From positions 34,364,052 to 34,428,051 of the forward strand of contig CM040747.1 of assembly GCA_022829145.1 (NCBI GenBank): DNA of 64,000 nt. The letters run 5' to 3'. The notes beneath the pieces were generated by a model. It was not told the origin of the DNA. It was given only the letters and a program-made list of their open reading frames with translations, and ran no database searches. Each line of letters starts with the position of its first letter. The stretch's first letter is position 1. The DNA is from Albula goreensis (taxonomy: Eukaryota; Chordata; Actinopteri; Albuliformes; Albulidae). Shown here piece by piece: positions 26,518 to 38,400 of this stretch. Both the position numbers and the translations under genes were made by a program.

Positions 26518-27491
26518 ACCTACTTTTCTGAAAAGCAATGTTCGTTTGTTGTCAGTCTTATTGGGAATGTAATGAAATTTTACTGGACTGTTTCGACTCA
26601 TTGTTTGAACGTTTGTAATAGTCATGTGACAATTCACAGCGTGCAAGCAACTATTCATCCTATTGCTGAATGTATGAATGTTTTTTGCACGTAGTGGTAA
26701 AAATATTCTTGTCTGGGACTACAAATCGTTAACGCTTAATGTGTCAAAGGATGAACTAGACACCTCAAGCTTATTCTGATGAAGGGGAAATTCAGTCTTG
26801 TACTAGAAACGCCACTGAAGTTGAATCTCGTGCATTATGTTCATGTGATTGCGTTATGACCCTTGATGAGGGGGATTAATGCCACGAAACTATTTGTCCC
26901 CGTAAACGGTTAACAGGTTAACAATTGCAGCGCCCAATATAAATGCTTTTTAAAGCATTTTGGCATAGAATTAAAATCGTTTTTTAGGTATGTACAAGTC
27001 AACAGTCTGCTTTTGTGGTATTCTGAAAAATCAATTTTGAGAAATTTAACGTCGAAAGTTTCCGTGCTTTCAACACATTAAGGCACCACTAAGACATCGA
27101 AGACTCAAGCAAGTTTTATTCTTTCGGAGCAGTTATCGGAAATTATGGCATACGTGTACAGGGATACTGAGATGTAGCTCATGCGTGTTTTACTATTTTC
27201 TTTGAGTGTTTTTCTTTAAGCTTTATTAGCCGCAGGTAACTCAACGGAGATCTCAAAGTGACTTCCCTTATAAAATCAGCGACTTAGATTTTTCTTACAG
27301 TTTAGACGGTTTACTGAAATGTATTGTGTTACATGGTGTGATTAAGAAATAATGCCGCTCAGTGAATGTCCTCTTTTCGAAAGACTTTCGGTTAGGTTTC
27401 TGTGCGCATGCGATGTTCCACCAATAGAACTTGAGTATCGTCAGTAGGGTTAGAAACTTCCAATGAGAATATGCCTGGACTTCTGATAAAA
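26518..27491. other. H4-H2B spacer of the quintet
   Basis: No gene is recognised. CCAAT boxes near 27420 and 27459 belong to the H2B promoter. Confidence 0.5.
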
Positions 27492-27516
27492 ATTTGCATA
27501 AGACCCTTAATATATA
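27492..27516 (+). promoter_or_regulatory. H2B promoter: octamer and TATA
   Basis: Octamer ATTTGCAT at 27492-27499 and TATATA at 27511-27516, 53 bp upstream of the ATG, with CCAAT boxes about 75 bp and 35 bp before the octamer. Confidence 0.9.
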
Positions 27517-27517
27517 G

Positions 27518-27943
<426 letters not shown>

Positions 27944-27968
27944 ATTGACAAATTTTCTGAAAAATAAA

Positions 27969-27984
27969 GGCCCTTTTTAGGGCC
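27969..27984 (+). terminator. Histone 3' stem-loop of H2B (27569-27943)
   Basis: GGCCCTTTTTAGGGCC followed by ACCCACCTTCTCG; H2B-type C:G stem pair. Confidence 0.96.
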
Positions 27985-28504
27985 ACCCACCTTCTCGTAG
28001 AAATGCAATCAATTCTATTCCGTTGTGATTTTGTCTCCAATGCTTCCATTTGTCGACAACATAAGCCCAGTATTCTGTTTCATGTTCTTAAATGCACATT
28101 TGAGTGGCTACGACATTTTAAAGCCCCCGTAATTGTATCCTTTTTACTACCGTGTTTATACTTATATCTATATACCAAAGCATTTGTGGATGAGATGGGC
28201 CGGTTTTTTTTTTTTTGTCTAACATCTAGACATGGCAAAATGCTTAGAGGGGTGCTTTTGTGGGACATGTTTAAGTATGGTTTGACACTTTTTTTTTTTT
28301 TTTAGTGCTCATGCTATTGCTAATGGGTGCTGTTGTGAAGACTGCACCCTCCTCCCTGCCTATCAAGAGACATCTATGAATTCTATTTCCTATCTTTTTT
28401 TTTTTTGGTAGACATTGATTTTTTTTTACACTTTGCTTTCTCAAAGGGTTTTTGAAAGTCAAAAGTCTGTCTCTCTATAGCTGTGTAAACTGAATGGCTG
28501 GACG

Positions 28505-28933
28505 TTGCGAGTGAGTGCGGCTGGTTTCTTCTACTATGGTTTATGGTTTGGCGAACTAGTTTTCGGATTTCAGTTGGTCTCTTTTAGGAGGCAGGTTCGT
28601 GTGATCTTGAAAGGTGCCGACAAATTAAATCCGAGGTTTATGTTGAAAATCAATGGGTTCGATTACGTGCTCCATGCTTCTATTGAGATAATGAAGTGCT
28701 TTCACCGTGGGAAAGGTGGGCATTTGGTGTGCGCTTGCCCAGAGTGTGGGACTGATCGACCTGGTGAAAACATGCCCGATGTGGCGGTAGATAATGGAGA
28801 GTCGGCGCGGAGTAGTGGGGAGAATATAACCTCGGCAAGGGAGAAGGTTGAAGGACGGGGTGCAGGGCGGGATATCACAGCTACAGTTGATAGCGGTGAG
28901 GTAACCAAAACCATTGAGGGGGGAGCTGAGTAG
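28505..28933 (+). pseudogene. LINE ORF1-like zinc-knuckle protein remnant
   Basis: A 142-codon frame with VRVILKGADKLNPRFMLKIN, then CFHRGKGGHLVCACPECG, a gag-type zinc knuckle (CX2CX4HX4C) in which the second Cys is replaced by Arg. Acidic, Gly/Ser-rich sequence follows. ORF1 proteins of this group bind element RNA. The frame ends at a stop, and a further 149-codon frame (28942-29391) continues low-complexity ORF1-like sequence. Confidence 0.7.
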
Positions 28934-29444
28934 AGCAGACTATGGAGCAGAAAGCCGCTCCATTTAAAGTTCTCACGTTAAAAATAAAGGAATGCAGTAG
29001 CTCAAAATCGAGGAAACCTCGGGGTAGAACAAGGCGTTCAGCCGCCGCCCGTCAAGATCCGCCGCCCGGGTCTTGGAGTGGCGAGGATTCCTCGCCCTCG
29101 GATAGCGAGAGTGAGCGTTCTGATTTGACAGTTCAGGGTAGAATGGAACTAGAGGAAAAGTATATGCTAGATTCAGTCAAACATTTCCTGGAGGGCAGAA
29201 AAGAAAAGGAAAGAAAACCGCGCAAGTGGAATCGTTTCTTTATTGATCGTATCTTATTTATTTATTCGGCAAAGTCTCTTACGAGACAAATGTTTTTGAG
29301 TAGTCAGGAAATGTACAAACTGAAGAAAATTGTGTTTAAAATCAGGAGCACACATTTTTTTCCAATGAAATTCAGTTATCACACCCATTAGGCTCTTTGT
29401 GGTTTATGAGAGTCTGTTTTTTTGCTTTTCTTGGTTGTCATTTC

Positions 29445-30166
29445 ATGAGTGAGTTCAGACTCTCTTCATTGAATTTAAATGGTGCAATGGAATTGCTCAG
29501 GATCAAAGGTATAGATGTAGCCTTTGCACAAGAGGCTCACAGCAGTGTCGCTAATGCAGTGGAATATCAGAAGGAGTGGGATGGAACAGTGGTACTCAGC
29601 CCAAAGCGTTCCACTTGTGCGGCAGTAGGTGTCCTTTTTTCTCACCACTTTACACCTTCATCATATGAGTTTGAGGAGGTACAGTGGAGGGGAGACTGTC
29701 GAAGGTTAGGGCAGTTTTTGGTAATATAGTAATTGTCTTCATAAATGTTTATGCACCAGAGGTGGCAACTGAGAGAAATATTTTTATTGGGAATCTTTCA
29801 GAAGCGATAGAAAATCGTTAGAAGGAGGAGTATTTGTTTGCTGGTGGTGATTTTAATTGCCCGGTTTGTCACGCGGACCAGAACCACGTAGAGTCATGTG
29901 ATGTAACTTCACGTGGCCTGCTGGCGAGGCTGATTGAGACTCACAAGCTTTGTGATGTCTGGCAAAACCTTCACGGTCGCACCAGGCAGTACACATGGGC
30001 ACATGTGAGGGGAGGCTCCATTCCTCAGGCCAGGTTAGACAAAATTTATCGTTTTGAGCATCATTCCCAGGTTGTGAAATCTTGTGTTATTCCTCCAGTG
30101 AGTTGTCCTGATCACAGTCAAGTTACAGTTGATGTTTTTATAAATTCGGTTAAGCCAAAGGGTGCA
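29445..30166 (+). pseudogene. LINE AP-like endonuclease remnant
   Basis: It reads SSLNLNGAMELLRIKGIDVA then FAQEAHS (catalytic Glu region), VYAPE, FAGGDFNCP (the GDFN motif), RLDKIY and SCPDHSQV (DH motif), the order of APE-type endonucleases of Tx1/L1 LINEs. A frame change near 29730 and a stop near 29820 inactivate it. It stops abruptly at GGTGCA, where the solo LTR begins, and resumes as reverse transcriptase after it. Confidence 0.85.
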
Positions 30167-31022
30167 TGTTAAAAAGGCTCCGTGCTGGGGGACTGTTGTT
30201 TGTTTATACCTTTATTTTGACATGTTATGCACCATGTGTTTCGACAATCGCAAGTTTCGTCTTAGGAAGCAGCATCCATTTTTTCGATATAACTGTTGTG
30301 GTGTTTATTCGTCACCGGCAAGTGGTAGTAAATGACAAAACGTAAGTAACTGCATTAATTTCTGGTTGTGAGCATTATATCGTACTATCGCTGCGATGTT
30401 ATCTTAATACTATTAGTGTGTAACCACGAGGGAGATATTTGATGGTGCCTTGTGGTCATGCATAAAATGCTTATAGTTTTTCTGTGTACTCTGTTCTTCA
30501 ACTGTCCTGGTTTACAGCTGCACGTTCTGTGTATTATGTGAACGATGTTACGTGCTGGTTAAGATATAATTAGCCAGTTTTATTTCCGTTAGAAATAAGC
30601 TAAGCGCATTGATGTCGATTATATTGCTGTGTTTGTATCTCTCCACAAGATGTCGCTATTTGCCTATTTATGCTATACCAGGAATAATTATTGCAGTAAT
30701 TCTTGTTGATGCTCGTATTCAGTCTGTTATATTGTATGTCGTTCACATTATATGCTCTTCTCGTTGTATTTGAATCTCGTGAGATGTATTATTCACAATG
30801 CATAGTAACTTTAGCTGTGTGCTATTGACCTGCTATAGCTAAAAGTGTTTCTGTGTATACTTATGTCTATGTATACCTGTTATTTCAGACTGTCAATCCA
30901 CTTGGAAAGAGAAATCCCTGCCTCCTCGTCTTTGGTGTCCTGACCGACACACTGGGGTGTTTACTGCCAGGATCTATTGGGCTAGCCCTGTATAGTCATT
31001 CTCCTAACCCCCCTCAAAAACA
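30167..31022. mobile_element. Solo LTR (856 bp) inserted in the LINE
   Basis: Starts TGTTAAAAAGGC and ends CAAAAACA (5'-TG...CA-3'), flanked by a perfect 5-bp duplication GTGCA (30162-30166 and 31023-31027). Across the two flanks the LINE frame continues directly (KPKGA, then YWHLN), which confirms both boundaries. No internal coding region remains, so this is a recombined solo LTR. Superfamily (Gypsy, BEL or ERV) is not determined. Confidence 0.88.
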
Positions 31023-33200
31023 GTGCATATTGGCATTTGAATACAACTGTGTTGAGTGATGCTCATTTTAGAAAGTGTTTTTGTTTTTTTCTGGGAGAGG
31101 TGGAGGTCTCAGAAGGCCCAGTTTGCCTCCATCTAACAGTGGTGGGATGTGGGTAAAATACAGATACAGCAGTTTTGTAATCAGTACACTTTCAATGTCT
31201 CCGTTGCTATGTAAGTTTAGGCCCTTAGAGATTGAGATTGTGGAATTCCAAGCACTTATTGCATCCACAGGAGATGGAGGCCATCTTGAGGCTCTCAAGA
31301 CAAAAACGGCCCCTTTGGTGGATCTGCTGGATATTAAAGCACAGGGGGCGTTAGTGAGGTCGAGGTCCCAGAGTATGGCTGAAATGGTCACCCCCTCCAA
31401 GTTTTTCTTCAGGCTGGCAAAGAAAACTGGGCAGAGCAGGACCATTCACTGTGTTCGTTCCGCTGCTGGTCGAGACCTCACAAGATCTGCTGATGTCATG
31501 AAAAGGGCTGTGGAGGTCTTTGCAGAGCTCTATGCGTGTGAGGATCCACAGGAGGATCCAGTAGTGGCATAGCAGTTCTATGAGGGCCTGCCGTAGGTGT
31601 CGGTGGAGGCAAACGCAATGCTGGAGCAACTGGTGTCGCTGCAGGAGCTATACGCTGCTCTGCGGGGCATGGAGAGTGGCCATGCATCCGGCATGGATGG
31701 GCTGCCTGTTGACTTTTTCAAGTCTTTTTGGGGCTTAACGGGTGCGGACCTGCTGGCAGTTATGAATGATAGTTTCACTGGAGGGTTACTGCCGTTAAGC
31801 TGCAGGAGGGCGGTCCTTACCCTGCTGCCTAAGAAGGGAGACCCACAGGAGACCAAAAACTGATGACCGGTGGCTTTGCTCTCTACTGACCACAAGATCC
31901 CCTCTAAGGTGCTGGCGAACAGGCAGAGGAAGGTGGTGGGGCAGATCATACATCCAGACTAGTCCCACTGTGGCCCCTGCAGATCCATTATGGATAATAT
32001 ATTCTTAATAAGGGACTTTTTGGACATCTCCAGGCATTTTAGGGCTGAAAACTGGTTGTTTCTGTCCTTGGTCTGTCTTTGGACCAGGAAAAGGTGTTTG
32101 ACCGGGTTGAGCATCAGTACCTGTCATGCGCTGTTGTACTTTATTGTTCACCGAGTAATTAATAGTTAATTCATAATGTATTCATATGGTTAAAAATGTC
32201 AGTTCATTTGAGACACAAGTAGTTCAAAGGCGAGAATTAAATGGTTACGGTGACTCCAGACCGCTAGTTGGCAGTAATGCTTCAGTTACAATGCTTACAA
32301 AAAGAAAAGCTGGAAACAGAAATATAGGAAGTAACTAAACTAGAAAAACCCATGTTGCCAGCGCTCGAAGGATATAGTTAAAAGCCATTTATTTCGGTCT
32401 GTAATATATGCGCAATTGTTCAGTAAACTGTTGAACGAAGACATACGAGTCCGAGCCCTTTCCTTTTGTAGGAGTTATAGTTAAATCCCCACAGCACTAT
32501 TGAGGCCTTTGGTTTCAGCCCTGGTTTTGACGCCATGTTCAACACACTCTACTGGGGCATTGAAAGTGTAGTGGAGGTTAATGGGGGTCTGTGAGCTCCT
32601 TTTAAAGTACTCAGACTGTATAACATCCCTATATGGGGGATGGGTGGGGGGCAGGGTCCAGATTGCACCAGGCGTACCTTGGATCCATCTATCTGCCTAC
32701 ACTGACGATATGCTGATAATGATCAAAAGCCAGTGAGAAGTCGAGCAGCTCAGCTTAACTGTGAGGCGGTTTGGGGCGGTGTCACCCGCAAAGGTTAACT
32801 GGTCAAAGAGCCCTGCACCGCTAATGGTGGACTGGGCAGGACCAGAGCCAGTACGTCCAGGTGGGTTAAACTGGAGTAAAGGCAGGTTCAAATATGTTCA
32901 AAATGTTTTGGAGATACTGTTTGGAGCAATGGAGGAGGTGTTTTCGTTTAAGAGATTTGTTTTTGGATTTGCATTTGAAAGCGAAACAAAAGTGTCAACT
33001 GGCCAATTTCCCGGTAGGTCAGGCCCAGATGGCAGTGTTTTTAAGTAGGAAAGGAAAGGTGAACACGGGGGTTACGCACAGCGTTGTTCCACTTTTTAAA
33101 GTGTTGATAAGAGCAAGGATGCTCATTGACTTCCAGGTTTTTTTTTTGAAAAAGACGCAATACTTGGTAGTGTTTGAAAATGTGTGGCGCTTTGAAAGGT
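31023..33200 (+). pseudogene. LINE reverse transcriptase and C-terminal remnant
   Basis: Segments read YWHLNTTVLSDAHF, SRSQSMAEMVTPSKFFFRLA, HASGMDGLPVDFFKSFWG and SCRRAVLTLLPKKGD (fingers and palm of Tx1-type RT). Further on come FDRVEHQYL, then FGFSPGFDAM after the second LTR, and YTDDMLI (the YADD box with Thr for Ala). Homology to the LINE C-terminus continues to about 33200 (LANFPVGQAQMAVFLSR). Many stops and frameshifts make it dead. Confidence 0.82.
32132..32493. mobile_element. Second solo LTR (362 bp) in the LINE
   Basis: Starts TGTTGTACTTTATTG and ends ATCCCCACA, with a 4-bp flanking duplication carrying one difference (GCGC 32128-32131, GCAC 32494-32497). If it is removed with one flank copy, the RT frame runs on across the site (HQYLSC then EAFGF), which supports the limits. 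It differs from the first LTR in sequence. Confidence 0.75.
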
Positions 33201-33415
33201 AGTTTGCTATGCAGAGGAAGGAGAGTTATGTTTCGTTGATGTATTAATTTAACATTTGTTTTGTTTTTTTGTGTCACTCTGTTTGTTGTGTTCTTGATGA
33301 TTATTTCTTGTGTTTTGGTTTTGCACAGATTGTTTTTGATGTCTGTCCAAGAAATACAGGAGCTGCAGGATAATATGAGATTGACCATTATAGTTTGTTA
33401 ATAAAGTAACAATAA

Positions 33416-34959
33416 ATCTCTCTCTCTCAGTTTCAATTTCAATTTAATAATGCTTTATTAGCATGACTGCATACAAGCAAGATCACCAAAGCTAAAACAA
33501 TGAAACAGTTAAGTCACACACTATAAACATACATTATACATTTGAATAAAATACAATGGATAATTTAAAAAAGAGCAACTTTGCATGACAAATACAGGTC
33601 ATAAGAAAGAGACTGCTACCAATACAAAAGAGGAAATGGTGCCTCACTGGTTGTCTCTCATTTTATGACAGGAGGCCACATATTTGGTTCCCCAAATGGG
33701 GAAAAATTACACACCCAAAGCATGTTGATGTAAATATTGTGATTAGAACGACAACTAATGCTGTGCTTGAACAAATGACAGATTATCCCTTTAACAAAAA
33801 ATGTGCTATGTGCTTTTAATGAAGTCCAACTTAATGTGTATTTTGTTGTGTTGTCTCAAAATAAAAGTCTGTGCATTAACACTGAAAAGTCTAATGCTTT
33901 GCTAGCTATATAGTAAGTGTATAAAGAACAGTATAGATACAGTGTACAGTAGTAACAGTTACCTGAAACGTTAGCATGCACCTCTTCATCTAACAGCTCA
34001 CTGTGGCTTCTCCTTCTTGTACTGTTTCTCCCTGCAATATCTCAAACTGATCTGCTGTCAGAAAATGTCCAAAATGGCAGATCTTTTGTTTTGTAGACAT
34101 TTTGATGAGTGATAGCGATAACTGCGAAGCTCACTGACATTGAATTTCCTGTGGCTACTTCATAATAAAAAAGTCAACTCCTGTTTCGCCAGTTTAATGC
34201 TTTTAATTTGAAGCTGTAGCAGTAGGAAATGTCCTGTTTGCCTTAGCAGCAACGTACTTCAAAAGAAAACTTAGTCAGTCACACATGTTTTCCTTAGCAA
34301 ACAAAATTAAATTGAAAAAAAAATAAATAAATAACAAGAGACAGATCAGTTGACAGGGTTCATAAAAGCAGGACATGTTTAACATATTTTCTACTGTATA
34401 TTTGGGGGCACATTGGTATGTTCCCAATATTGGGGGCTGCTGCTTCTGAGCCCAATTCACCAATGTATCCATTTCAAATTTTTACTTTAAAAAAAAGAAG
34501 GCAAGATGGAAGTTTAACTGCCACTTTAACTTTTCACCCCCAACTTACTTGAATAGAGCTAGGCTAGCTTAGCTAACTTGCTTCAGAATAATTATTTAGA
34601 ATTAGAATTAGAATTATTTTAAGTTCAGTAATTTGTTTATAAATTACCCTACCCTCTCCCAACTTCCCTTTTCCTTTCCACTCACCCTTATCCTTCTCTT
34701 GCCTTTTTGTCATCAATCTTCTTTCTGAAGCAGCCGTTGTTTTGTTTTCTTGTTGTTTTCCAGATAGTGATTAGCTTTGTCCCTTTGATTTGGTGTTGGG
34801 TATAATTTGATATAATTTATAAGATTTATTTCATCTTTTTTTTTCCAAAGAAAGACCTACTTTTTGTTGTTTGGCACTGGCCTAATATTTTATTTAAAAA
34901 TAAAAAGAGTTTGTTTCATTCAAAATTTGCGAAACCTACTGAAAAATTAGGACTGTGCT
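33416..34959. other. Spacer, no gene recognised
   Basis: AT-rich, with simple runs near 34590. TTTATT at 34889-34894 is AATAAA on the minus strand and could be the poly(A) signal of the IgSF gene upstream of it on that strand. Confidence 0.4.
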
Positions 34960-35276
34960 GTGCACTGTGCTGTATTGATGGGTGTGTATTCAGTGTGAAC
35001 TATTGATGGGTGTGTTCAGTGCAGTGTGCTATATTCAGTATTGGTGGTTGTGTGTTCAGTGCAGTGTGCAGTATTGATGGGTGTGTGCTCAGTGCAGTAT
35101 GTTCCATGTACATTATTGACAGGTTTGTGTTCAGTGCAGCGTTCAGAAATGAGTGTGTTCAGTTCAGCGTGCTGTATGCAGTATTGGTGGTTGCGTGTTC
35201 AGTGCAGTGTGACATTTTTAAGGGTGTGTGTTCAGTGCTGTGTGCAGTTTTGATGTGTGTGTGTTCAGTGCAGAGT
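34960..35276. repeat. Minisatellite in the IgSF gene 3' UTR
   Basis: About ten imperfect units of roughly 25-38 bp built on GTGTTCAGTGCAGTGTGC and TATTGATGGGTGTG. The repeat starts at the stop codon of the IgSF gene, and the last coding bases (GTGCAGTTTTGATGG on +) resemble the unit, so it seems to have grown from the exon end. Confidence 0.8.
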
Positions 35277-35405
35277 TCAGTGTGCAGTTTTGATGGTGGC
35301 ATATTCAGTGAACTCTTCAGCAGTGTCATTGTCCTTCTCCTTTAGTTTGGTGGTTTGAGTGGAGTGGTTGATCTCAGAATAGGTCACATGATCTGCACTT
35401 TGCCC
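35277..35405 (-). CDS. IgSF receptor exon 5: ITIM/ITSM tail
   Basis: 129 bp ending in TGA at 35277-35279. It encodes GQSADHVTYSEINHS, a Lys/Asp-rich linker, and EEFTEYATIKTAH. VTYSEI fits (I/V/L/S)xYxx(L/V/I) and TEYATI fits TxYxx(V/I). Acceptor TTGTGCGCAG. Confidence 0.8.
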   Translation of the reverse strand, partial: GQSADHVTYSEINHSTQTTKLKEKDNDTAEEFTEYATIKTAH

Positions 35406-38400
35406 CTGCGCACAAAACACACAGATTAGTTAGGGGTAGGGATGAGTAGTAGGTAGCTCATCAGTAGTAGGGATGAGCACAGGTGCTGAGATAAGGTTCA
35501 GCACACAAACGTATTGAAGCCAGGCAGCAAAAACAAGGCAGACAGGGCAGGCAGCAAAAACAAGGCAGTCAGGACAGGCAGCAAAAACAAGGCAGTCAGG
35601 ACAGGCAGCAAAAACAAGGCAGTCAGGGCAGGCAGCAAAAACAAGGCAGTCAGGACAGGCAGAATAAAGAACAAAAAAAAGGAAAAACAAAACGATAACA
35701 CAACAAAGAACTAAGGACTAATAATAACCAAGAAACAGGCTCACGGAGCTAGGTAGGCACAGGAACAAAGCGGGTACGAGAGGCAAGGCCAAACATGACT
35801 GAGCACAGGTGCAAGGTGGCACTGGTTTTAATAGCCAGGCAATGATAATAACAGTCAGATGAGTGTAGTTTGAGAGTGTAGTGGCAGTGGTACTGCTTCC
35901 AAGTGTGACATTAGTACAGTCATCACAACTCTGGCACAAGCAGTATCATTCAGTACAAAATTATCATACTCACGGGGTCCTGATTGGCTGTCGGGCGATC
36001 CCCTAAAACATAACAAGGTAGAGTAATCTACAATGTACTAAAACCGGACGACATGTAAAAACCAACATTTAGTTTTTTGAGAGCCTAATACTCTTCAAAG
36101 TATATGATAAATAATGCACTTAAAATATAGCTTTGCAGACTGGTGCTCTACTACTTCAATAATTTTCATACCATTCATATCAACCACAGCCATAAATTGT
36201 CAATGCTTGTAAAAAATATGCCTTATTTCTAGATCCAACGGTGTTGATGAAATTTGTCAGTACACAGTTTCACACTGGTTTATGATGTCCGGTAGGTTGT
36301 TGTACCAGATCTGTTGGCAGGCCTAAGTAACACACTGTCTGTATGAATGAATCGTGAATCTCACCTGTTCCTCTTCTCATGTATATGACTACCACAGCCA
36401 CAGCCAAACACAGAATCACACAGCCGAGCACTATACCAGCAGTGATACCTGGAAAGGGAGAAAAAAGGGGGGGGGGGGGTGGGAGACAATGAGAGACTGA
36501 CAGGTAGGTAAAAACCATTTTTCTGATTTCTTCTTTTTCTAGCAACCTAAATAATATGCATTTTTGTCATCATCCAGACACAACGCAGAGTGGGTTAGCT
36601 GTGCACATTATCACACACAGAAACGGACTCCAGACAAGCGTCGTTTTTTACATCTGTTCTTTTTTTTTCTACATTTTTTTTTTTTTTTTACATTTCACAC
36701 TTAAGTGAAACTACAGGAAGTGACATAGATCTGAAACTCACCAGAATACATTTCACACTTATGCGAAACTACAGGAAGTGACATGGATGTGAAACTCACA
36801 AGAATACATTTCACACTTATGCGAAGCTACAGGAAGTGACATAGATCTGAAACTCACAAGAATACATTTCACACTTATGCGAAACTACAGGAAGTGACAT
36901 AGATCTGAAACTCACCAGAATGCGCTATGCGGGTTTTCACTAGACTCTGAAACCATTTAAACTGTACAGACCCTTCAGCGGTGCCCTTTGTCTCATTCCC
37001 GCTGATTTACTTTGTGAATTTGGAGACTGAAATAACTGCTCATCGGCAGCAGTGCTTTATAGAGTACTAGAATGAGCCTCTATGTAATATCCTGTTGTGT
37101 AAAAAAACAATTATGCATATGTTAAACATTTGAAGCTGGTGTAAAGTTCTTTGATAGGCACTGATGCTAAGGATGTATGGGGATGTGACGGCAACATTAC
37201 GATGACATTATACTCCCTCTTACAGCTAAGCACCTGGAGAGTGTGCGCGTGGATACTGGTGTAAACACTATACCTGCCGTCAAAGTGGAGGTGGGTGGAG
37301 ACGCTGTAGATGAGGAGGTGGATGGAATTGCTGTGGACGAAATAAAATTGACGGACACATTAAAACTACTCGAAAATATTAAAGATGCGTACAAGATGAA
37401 AGTATGGACAATCAGACAGATATTAGCTGTTGCTCAGGTGTTTGCTTTTACGTTGCTTGTTCACACGTAAAAGAACAGCGAATGTCTACTCCTGGTTTTA
37501 GCCTTTGTCTCCATCTGTGAAGGATGGATCTGTAATGAGATCGTATACACCAGGGGTCGGGAACCTATGGCTCGCGAGCCATATATGGCTCTTTCGATGA
37601 CTGCATATGGCTCTCAGAAAAATTTTTGCCGACAATTCTTAACACGGTAAGTAATGAAAGAAAATTTTAGCCTCCCGCCGCTTACTTCCGCGGTAGGATA
37701 CTGCGTTACAATACTCAAATTTGTCTCCTCTTTTCCTCCCCTCCTTGATGCAACATAAAAATTTGCATATTAATAAATAAATAAACTTACCGCAACATAA
37801 ACTCGCTCAATTTTACATTGTTAAAATTACCATTCAAAATCAAAAACGTGAATACATCTCGTCAATGTGAATATGTTTTAAAACGCAAAACAACAGTTTT
37901 CCCATTATTGTAAATTACCGGATGACTGGTTACTGTTCGGGCACGGAGGAAAGGAGGAGACAAATTTGAGTATTGGAATGCAGCCGATGTGACAAATTCA
38001 GCCGTGGACATGGAGGAGGAAAGAGCTTAACAGCCGGTACGGACCAGTACCACCCCGGCCCCCCCCGACAACAATCCGTATGGCTGTCATGGAAATAATT
38101 TTTAAATATTTGGCTTTTATGGCTCTCCCAGCCAAAAAGGTTCCCGACCCCTGGTATACACTATCATGGAAACCGGAGAACTAACTATGGAAGAAAAACC
38201 ATTTCAGTAGAATGAATTTTCAGACAAGATTGAATGCACTTAGAAGGAGTTTATATTGATGTGGCAGGTGGTATGTAATTGGTTTTAAAAATCACCAGGC
38301 ATTTGAAAAAGGTCAGTCACTGATAGCCAATGTAGTGCCAGGAGAGGCGGAGGGAGGAGCAAGCTCCTCAGCTCCTCCCACTCTACTGCTGTCAGTCTCC

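Larger units (their letters stand above)
28505..33415 (+). mobile_element. Tx1-like (L1-group) LINE, decayed and interrupted
   Basis: ORF1, AP-type endonuclease, reverse transcriptase and C-terminal region occur in the right order on the + strand, all with stops or frame changes. Two solo LTRs (30167-31022 and 32132-32493) interrupt it. The body ends near 33400 with AATAAAGTAACAATAAATC followed by CT repeats. It separates the left histone array from the IgSF region. Confidence 0.85.

Noticed and set aside
35519..35665. CRISPR-like array of 27-bp repeats
   Set aside because: Units are contiguous with no spacers, and the genome is vertebrate; it is a minisatellite.
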